Source: Favolaschia claudopus
Lineage: Eukaryota > Basidiomycota > Agaricomycetes > Agaricales > Mycenaceae
Length of the DNA: 64,000 nucleotides
Direction: 5' to 3'
Assembly: GCA_037176885.1 (NCBI GenBank)
Contig: JAWWNJ010000024.1
Coordinates: 930,001-994,000, forward strand
The notes under the pieces were generated by a model. That model was not told the DNA's origin. It saw nothing but the letters and a program-made list of their open reading frames with translations, and ran no database searches. A program made the position numbers and the translations under genes. Positions 57,451 to 64,000 of this stretch are shown piece after piece (positions within the stretch are counted from its first letter, which is position 1; each line of letters begins with the position of its first letter).

Positions 57451-59003
57451 GATTTATTTCGTGTCTATGGACAAGGTACGTCGAGTTTACTATTCTCCTT
57501 CAACGCGCGCTGATTCAACGCAAACTTGTAGGTTGGATGGGGCGCGTCGCCCGAGAACGGCGGGTGGGAGTGTTGGATGGGTGTGTTGGGTGGAGCTCGG
57601 CGATTGAGGCTGGCGATGAGGGCGCGTTGTCGGAAGCGTGAGGGCGGCGGCGGTATAGGTGGAGATAGCGGCGCCGGCGGCGACGAGCGAACACGAGGGC
57701 GAGGAGGGCGTAGATAGGTAGAGTATGAGACGCACCGTTTTCCTTCGCCGACTTGCATTCCACCCAAGGTAAGCTTCCTCCTGTTCTCCTCCTTACGCTG
57801 ACGAGGCAACACTGAGAGTAAACTAAGACAGTGTAGTCAGTATCTGTACAACGTGTGAGTGAGTGAGTGAGTGAGCGAGCGTACCTCGTGAGGGCAGACG
57901 TCAGCGGAGAACGACGGAGTGGCGGGGAGGGATAAGCGAGAAAGCGTAGTCTGCGAGTGAGCACTGAGGGAGGAGTAACTACGTACTGTGGAATGTTTCA
58001 GTGCCACGCTCTCGCGGGACGGCGAAGACGGCGCGAAGTATATGTTGCGGGCAGAGGTAGGTTTGAGAACTTGACTAGCGGCGAGTTTAACGAAGACGCG
58101 TTGGGGAAAGGTTCGGTGCGTGAGGGAGTTGGTTGCAACGCGGAAGTTGGGTGGGACGCAGAGCGGGATGCTAGTCAGATAGGTAAGTTTTCCGTTTCTT
58201 TTCGTCGTCAAAAATAAAAGAACTCACCTGGACCTTGATTTTCAGCCCATTCGCCGAAACGACGCCTATGTCGAGGTTTTGATCGAGACGAGTCCACGCC
58301 CCATTCGTCTGTTCACTAAGGTGAGTAATTCCGTTCGTTTCGTCATCGAAATTGAAAGAACTTGGTTAGATTTCAATTTCTAGTGCGAGTTTTTGAACGA
58401 GCGGCGCGCGGAGCGCCGACGCGACGATGTCGGCGTAGACGGTGTTGACGGTCGACGAGGGCAGCGGCGAGGGTGTCGTGGGGGGCTGCGGCGGCGATGA
58501 GCGCGCAGGAGGGGCGTGGTGGAGGGCTCGCCCCGAAGGGATCGAAGGGAGGGCGGTGGATTTCCGCTTGAGGGTGTCGGGACGCCGGAACGCGTCGGTA
58601 AGGTGGCGGCATTCGGGCGGTCGGGATCGAGTGGTGGTAGTAGGTAGCGGTCGAGGTGGAGGGGAGATGGGCTAGAGAAGATGGGGGTATCGTTAGTACG
58701 GCGCGGGAGGGAGGAGTAGGAGGTGGACGCACCTTGTAGTCATTTTCTTTGTGTGTAACGTATGCGTCGGCGCCGGCTGTGTGAATGTCGGCGGCGGGAG
58801 CGGGTGGAGTTTCGGCCGACCGACGCGTTGGGCGCGGGAAGAGGAAGCTGAGAAATGGGTTGAGTGGAAGAAACTCACCTCGACAAGTAGCGGCGCGGCA
58901 TTATCGGTTCTCTGGTTGAGTGGAGTGCTACGTTAAGTTCCCGCGGTTGGGCTACAAGGAAGCTTGGCAATGGATGAAGCAGCGAACGCGTCGAGGTTCG
59001 GCT
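57451..59003. other. GC-rich right part of the island
   Basis: Contains a GAGT microsatellite (57855-57880), GGCGGCGG-rich stretches and minus-strand donors of the form GTGAGTT near 58228 and 58880. Proline/arginine-rich frames on the minus strand are likely composition effects. No protein gene supported. Confidence 0.45.
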
Positions 59004-61060
59004 AGGTTCCCATGGTTGAAAGTGCTCCAAATTACGGCGGAGAGGACTCGGGCCGCATTCAAAGCACAATGACACTGATCGGACTGTCAGTACGATCAGT
59101 TCATTGCATGACCCCGAATACTTCCCTTACTACTTGATTAGGCTGAAGGAGTGTGGTCAACTTTTGTATGCTGGCTCGCAAAAACAAAACCTGGGAGCTT
59201 GAATTTTTGGGTGTATTAGACAGAAGATTTTTAGTCGTCAAAGTAATAAGACCTTAAGAGAAAATAGTAGCTCACACGCAGCTCGGAAAGTTCCGGGGGC
59301 CTGATCGGACTCTTACTTCTCTTTACTTACGCGAAACGCCGAAGAAATCTAGCTTTGCTTGCTTCCGACGAAGATCTACTGTAATCTTGCAAGACATATT
59401 GCTCTCTGGGACTCTGACCTCTCACATTGGATACACTCGGGAAAAACTAAACTCAGGCTCCATCGAACGAGTACTTCTTTGGCCTCCAACTTGAAATTAT
59501 TTTGTTTTCAACGGAACGGATATCCTCAACATACTTAGAGGTCGAAGGTTTGGAATACGCGCACTGTAGTGCCGCGTCTTCTACTCCTGTTGCGCACACC
59601 GTAAAAGTTATGACGAATATTCTGGCTGATCTCATCGCAATGCCGAATCGGGGTTCATTGGGTTCATCCATTTGCTTAAAAGCCCAGCCTTGACTCTTCG
59701 TGATCTTCACATCCTTCGTCTCCATCATGAAGGTCAGCTTTGGTACCTTTCTGCGCTCCCAATTTGCGAAACAGCCTCCGGTTCTGAAGGCCGACCTCGC
59801 CGGCAAGACCGTGATCGTTCTTGGGGCGAATACCGGTCTTGGATTCGAGGCTTCTAAACATTTCGGGTCGATGAATCCTGGTCGTCTTATTCTTGCTTGT
59901 CGAAGCCAATCTAAAGGAGAGGCCGCATTGGAGAGTGCGTTCAGCATGGTATAATTCTTTTTTCGTCCTGGTAGCTTATATACACGACAGAACTCAAAGC
60001 CGCGACGGGCTATACGAAGGCCGAGTTGTGGTTGATAGATCTTTCTGACTTCGAATCTGTCAAGCGCTTTGCTGATAAATTTGAACGGGACGGCGGTCGG
60101 CTTGATATTCTCGTGGAGAATGCGGCCCTTTCAATGCCGAAATTTCAACCCACCAAGGATGGCTGGGAAAGCTCGTGAGTGTCCAGCACCTGTACGATAC
60201 AATGCGGACCTTATGATTTGATTCAGTTTATATGTGAACGACCTCGCCACGCCTTTACTCGCATTTCTTCTTCTGCCCGCTATGATCAAAACAGCTGAGC
60301 GATACTCCGTCATCCCGCGAATCGTCGTTGTCGCTAGTGAGGTTTGTCGCATATTGATTCTGCGTCAATACGTTCTCATGAGATTCCAGACCCATTATTG
60401 GGTAACGCTGGATAAGAAAGTGCTTCAAAGTCCAAATATCCTCAAGACTATGGGAAGCTCCGAATATTGCACAAAAGAGTTCGTGACGCTAGACCCTTGT
60501 GAAGCTTTTTCTTATATCTTTTCGCAGCACTATGGCCAATAGATATCCCCTCACCAAGAGTAAGTCGACAACCCCACTCAATTCGTTCAATAACCAAGTT
60601 TTATAGTGATCAATATCTTCTTTGTCCGTGCCTTCAACGATCGTCTCCCAGTCTCGACGCCGCTAGTCATAGACGCCGTGAATCCGGGTCTCTGCAAGAC
60701 CGAGCTCATGCGAGACGTCAAAGGTTTCATGGCCATGATTTTCGGAACATTGATGAATGTCTTGGCTTTCACGGCTGAAGAGGGCAGTCGCCAGCTCGTA
60801 TTTGGGGCGATCGCACATCCGGATAAACCAGATGCTCTGCGGGGCCAGTACCTCTCTGCCTGTCGTATCTTTGAAGTTTCGGATTTTATATTGAGCCCCG
60901 AGGGCGTCAAGGCGCAGAATCGGATTTGGTGAGTCGTTCGTTGGCACTGGACGAATGAATGAGACATTGATGCTAGGAATTCCAGGAATGAGTTGGTCGA
61001 GATTCTGGGTGATTTTGACCCTAGAGTCCCTACTATCGTCAATCAGTACCTGACTCGCTC
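59004..61060 (+). repeat. Segmental duplication, right copy (SDR copy 5 and its upstream region)
   Basis: Partner of 48327-50376 in direct orientation, 10.7 kb away. Together the two copies bracket the hairpin/exon-array island. Confidence 0.88.
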
Positions 61061-61070
61061 GAAAGTATGA
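59727..61070 (+). CDS. Short-chain dehydrogenase/reductase, SDR array copy 5
   Basis: Near-identical to copy 4: MKVSFGTFLRSQFAKQPPVL, GANTGLGFEASKHFGSM (Gly for Ala), [39 protein letters not shown] (YxxxK), RQLVFGAIAHPDKPDAL, end VPTIVNQYLTRSKV at 61070. The intron after SSEYCTK starts GTTCGT where copy 4 has GTATGT. All exons are open. The last residues are supplied by sequence beyond the duplication edge, so the two C-termini differ. Same promoter-proximal sequence as copy 4, so similar regulation is likely. Confidence 0.9.
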
Positions 61071-61348
61071 GCTCTGATTTCAGACTGTCTTTACTGTACC
61101 TTTCTAGGGAATTTTTTATGCATACACTTTGCTACACTTTTTCTTTACTTATGGTAGTCAAGTTAATGAAGGATGGATCATCCGATTTCTCAATGCGGCG
61201 GACCGTCTCCGTTGTTGGGGGATCGTTCTCTTCTGTGACAGAGTGGAGAATAGATGGGACGAAACCTGGGTGATAATCCCCCTTCTCCGAGTTGTACGTC
61301 TATCTAAGTCAGTTCAAAGCAAGGCAACTTCTAATCTACACCACCGAC
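61071..61348. other. Convergent intergenic region
   Basis: 3' flanks of SDR copy 5 and the GMC oxidoreductase gene; nothing else seen. Confidence 0.4.
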
Positions 61349-64000
61349 TCAAAAAACCTGTCCCGTGATAATGTCGGCAGCTGTCAAGGGGAGTGAGCAC
61401 TGTGTGGTAAGAAGTCCGGCCCCGCCCATCCACACAAAAACTTACCGAGTTCCCCAACAGCGTACGCAGTGGCTTCAAGGAATCGGTGATTACTTATAAG
61501 GTAATTTGAACCGGAGCTTACCTTGTATGTGGGCTCCAATGTGCAGCGGTAGAATCGACATATCGACGACACGAATGTTCGTCGTGTTGTAAACCTGAAT
61601 GCCATACTCATTCAATGCGGACGTTCTTGTACAATGATTTCATTCATCACCTTGAGATTTCGATCCACGACCCCGCCGTCTGCACGCGGGAGCATCGAAC
61701 ATGAGCCAATTGTATCTGTTTTTTTCAGTCATTGAATGCAGCAGCCGAAAATGAAATCGACGAACGCCAAGTCGTTCTCATATTCGCCTTGACGTAGTCT
61801 GCATACAATGGTCGAGTCCTGAGTAGAGCTTCTCAGCCCACTGACTTGATTCGCGTACCTGCTATTTCTTCGTCCGATTGAACATTTGGCCCGGGTCTAA
61901 ACTCATTACCTGTCAGGAATTGTTTCAAGGGCTCTTGATCAAGAATCTTGCGGCAGAACTTAAGCTGTTCCACTATCGAGAGGAGGTCTGGAAGATGCGT
62001 GTGTAAGGGTCAGATACAGAAAAACATATGCAGACAAGGTGGAAATTGCCAATCTAAGCTACACACCATATTCATATTCAAAATAGTTCGGATCGATACG
62101 CGGCGCGAGCAAAGGGTCGTTCGAGGTGATATGCTGTGATGAGAAACAATGTAGCGCATTCAACATATCGCTCAATAACACTCACGATTGATCCACGGGA
62201 GAAAGGGTGATTGGCCATTGCCGACACTGAGAGAAACTGTACTCCAGGCACAGGCGCGCCTAAGATTTGATTAGTGATGCTGTAAGAATCGCTCAACACA
62301 AAGAATTGGGGCTTGCCGACATACTCGGGTCAGTTCTGAAGAGCGGCCACATAAGAAACTCGCAGCTAGGTTCTCGATCTTGGAGATGCTTCAATTGGAT
62401 GGTGTACTGCTTGCGCAACGATTCTGATATTTTTCCAGTTGATATGTCTTTCTCGATTGCTTTCGCGAGCGACTCCTGGAGGCTAGCGTGCATTGGACTG
62501 ACGGATGCGAGAGGTACGAATGCGATACAAGTTGCTGCCATGCCGAAGACGTCTTTGCCGAGGGCTTCGCTAGGGTAATCGTTCAGAAAATACACAAGAC
62601 CAAGTGGTCGAGTTCCTCAACTAGAGATTCAACATCACCTCCGGGCGAATTCCTACTTGCAGTCAATGGATGGTTCGCTTTCATGCAGTTGAACTATATA
62701 CCTTGCAGAACTGAGGAATAGAAATGTTCTTGTACGTTTTCGCCGACGCCGGGCAGGTGGATTTTGGTTTCAATGCCCGCTGCTTCAAGGATAGATTTGT
62801 TTCCGATGCCGGAAAGCTCTAGTATCTACGTCAGAGGAGTCGTTAGATGGGCATATTCAGATTCAACTAACACCGACACGGACCTGCGGGGACATGATTG
62901 TTCTGCGTATGCTTGAACGACAAGCCTGGAAACAATGTAGGTTTGACGTACCCGGCCGAAAGTACGACTTCTTTCCCGACTTTGACGGTGTACGAGGTGT
63001 CTTCACTCAGAAACGCAACTTCTACAGCAGTAGCCTGACCATTTGCATCGAGTGCGGTGACTATCTTGGTGACGTGCGCAGAAACGACAACCGAAAGATT
63101 TTCCCGCGTCGCGTTGGGTTGATAGTATTTCTGGAACAAGCATTGAGTATCAAAGACATGAGAACGAGATTGATTTCCGACGTTGGCCGCATAAGATCTG
63201 ACACGTTCAACTGGATCGACGGAAATAGGTGTAAACCAAAAGCCATTTGTCTGCAATCAGTTGAGTAAATCAGGAGTCCGTTGATGAATGGTGTATACAT
63301 CGCCGGAGAACTTTGAGAAGAGAGGTCAGAACCGAGCGTCTAATGAAATCATAGGCTTACAGGCTTTTCAGCGAATTCGATGCCAAGGGATTCAATCGCC
63401 TATTTCCATCTTGATTAGACATCGGAGCCAGTTCAATTGTACTTGAGCACTGACCGTTCGATACGGCCCTTCAAATCTCGAAACAACATTCGGAAGCCCG
63501 ACTGTGAGCGGTCCGGTGGCGCCGTGATTTGCCAAAGTGTAGCTCAGGACCGCTGGATCTTTCTTGACGGGTTCAACGAAGCGTTCGGACTTGACGTAGT
63601 AATCTTCCAACAGAGCCCAATTCCACCCTTCATTCCCAAGCTCTTCAAAAGCTATCATACGATGAACTTTGATGTCGGAGGAAGATGATTCAGAATCTTT
63701 ACCGTCGATATCGGATTTGGCAGGACGGTGGTATTGGAAGAAGTTGATGCCAGAACTGCCACCTAGGCCTTTGCCGCTACTTTCTGTGAGATGTGAAAAG
63801 GGGAGGGATGGGCGAGTTACCGATTGAATGGCACGGATAGATCGTTGCAAGATTTCTGAGGAACCTGTCAAGGTAGTCAGCGAGAAGTATGGGTGTGATA
63901 GCAATATATTCACTGTTTCAAATGCCCAGTCGTACTTTGGATTTCCGAACCGGGTGGAAAACTGTGTCGGGTCAACTGATTCGAGTCATTCATGAATTGA
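61349..64000 (-). CDS. GMC oxidoreductase (AA3-like FAD flavoenzyme), N-terminus outside window
   Basis: FAD-dependent alcohol/aryl-alcohol/glucose-type oxidase or dehydrogenase. The right edge cuts the gene before the FAD-binding GxGxxG. Visible: TRFGNPKYDWAFET, PQKSCNDLSVPFN, SGKGLGGSSGINFFQYHRPA (GMC signature 1), AFEELGNEGWNWALLEDYYV, GPLTVGLPNVVSRF, NGFWFTPISVDPVERVRSYA, VVSAHVTKIVTALD, KEVVLSAGYVKPTLFPGLS (signature 2 region), NHPFSRGSIVS, GSCSMLPRADGGVVDRNLK, VYNTTNIRVVDMSILPLHIG, AHIQATAYAVGELAADIITG and the stop at 61349. The active-site pair is probably the two His of LPLHIGAHIQ and its surroundings. The insertion between RPAKSDID and AFEELG (about 15 residues, Ser-rich) may be an unspliced or lineage-specific loop. 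Twelve or so short introns. Confidence 0.88.

Noticed and set aside
42967..64000. SDR array plus GMC oxidoreductase as a secondary-metabolite gene cluster
   Set aside because: No backbone enzyme (PKS, NRPS, terpene synthase), cytochrome P450, transporter or pathway regulator is present; tandem SDR duplication explains the layout.

Overview
This window looks like nuclear DNA of an Agaricomycete-type basidiomycete, most likely a mushroom of the Mycena kind (the genus is my inference). The reasons are short GT-AG introns of about 45-90 nt in almost every gene, TATA boxes a few tens of bases before starts, and fungal families such as GH16 glucanase, Gvp36-type BAR protein, GMC oxidoreductase, Zn2Cys6 clusters and tandem SDR genes. 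All exon models were joined by hand from splice sites and family conservation; no alignment or search was run.

Left part, 1-16.4 kb, mostly minus strand: the N-terminal part of the ER ubiquitin ligase Doa10/Ssm4 (runs off the left edge), two tandem aldo-keto reductases (the first carries a one-base frameshift), a DUF7730-like protein, a BAR-domain protein, a small plus-strand ORF behind a TATA box, and a secreted or GPI-anchored GH16 glucanase in which the catalytic acid/base Glu sits on a 4-nt exon.

Centre, 13-25.3 kb: two divergent paralogues of a multi-pass membrane protein with two Zn2Cys6-like clusters at its N-terminus. Around them lie two diverged direct copies of a 1.7-1.9 kb non-coding block, a 5'-truncated aspartic protease, a 411-bp MITE-like element and a small poly(A) retro-insertion with a 15-bp target-site duplication.

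25.6-35.9 kb: an intact tRNA-Thr gene, three related palindromes, a large tyrosine-recombinase-like gene (DUF3435/Crypton/Starship-captain type, with C-terminal zinc motifs), about 5 kb of gene-poor DNA with repeats and hairpins, and a truncated tRNA-Thr 5' half in the same orientation. A 32-bp tRNA segment therefore repeats directly (30/32) at both ends of a 10.2-kb segment that holds one recombinase gene. This resembles an integrative element in a tRNA gene and is the most interesting candidate in the window.

Right part, 36-64 kb: a fragmentary unknown gene, a PP2C phosphatase of the PTC7 type, a PEBP-like protein, and five plus-strand short-chain dehydrogenases. The last two SDR copies are near identical, inside 2.05-kb direct duplications that flank an 8.6-kb island. 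The island has no convincing protein gene. It holds a tandem array of repeated exon-intron-like units with a conserved GC-rich hairpin (minus strand) and a TATA-driven series of tiny exon-like units (plus strand). A GMC oxidoreductase runs off the right edge.
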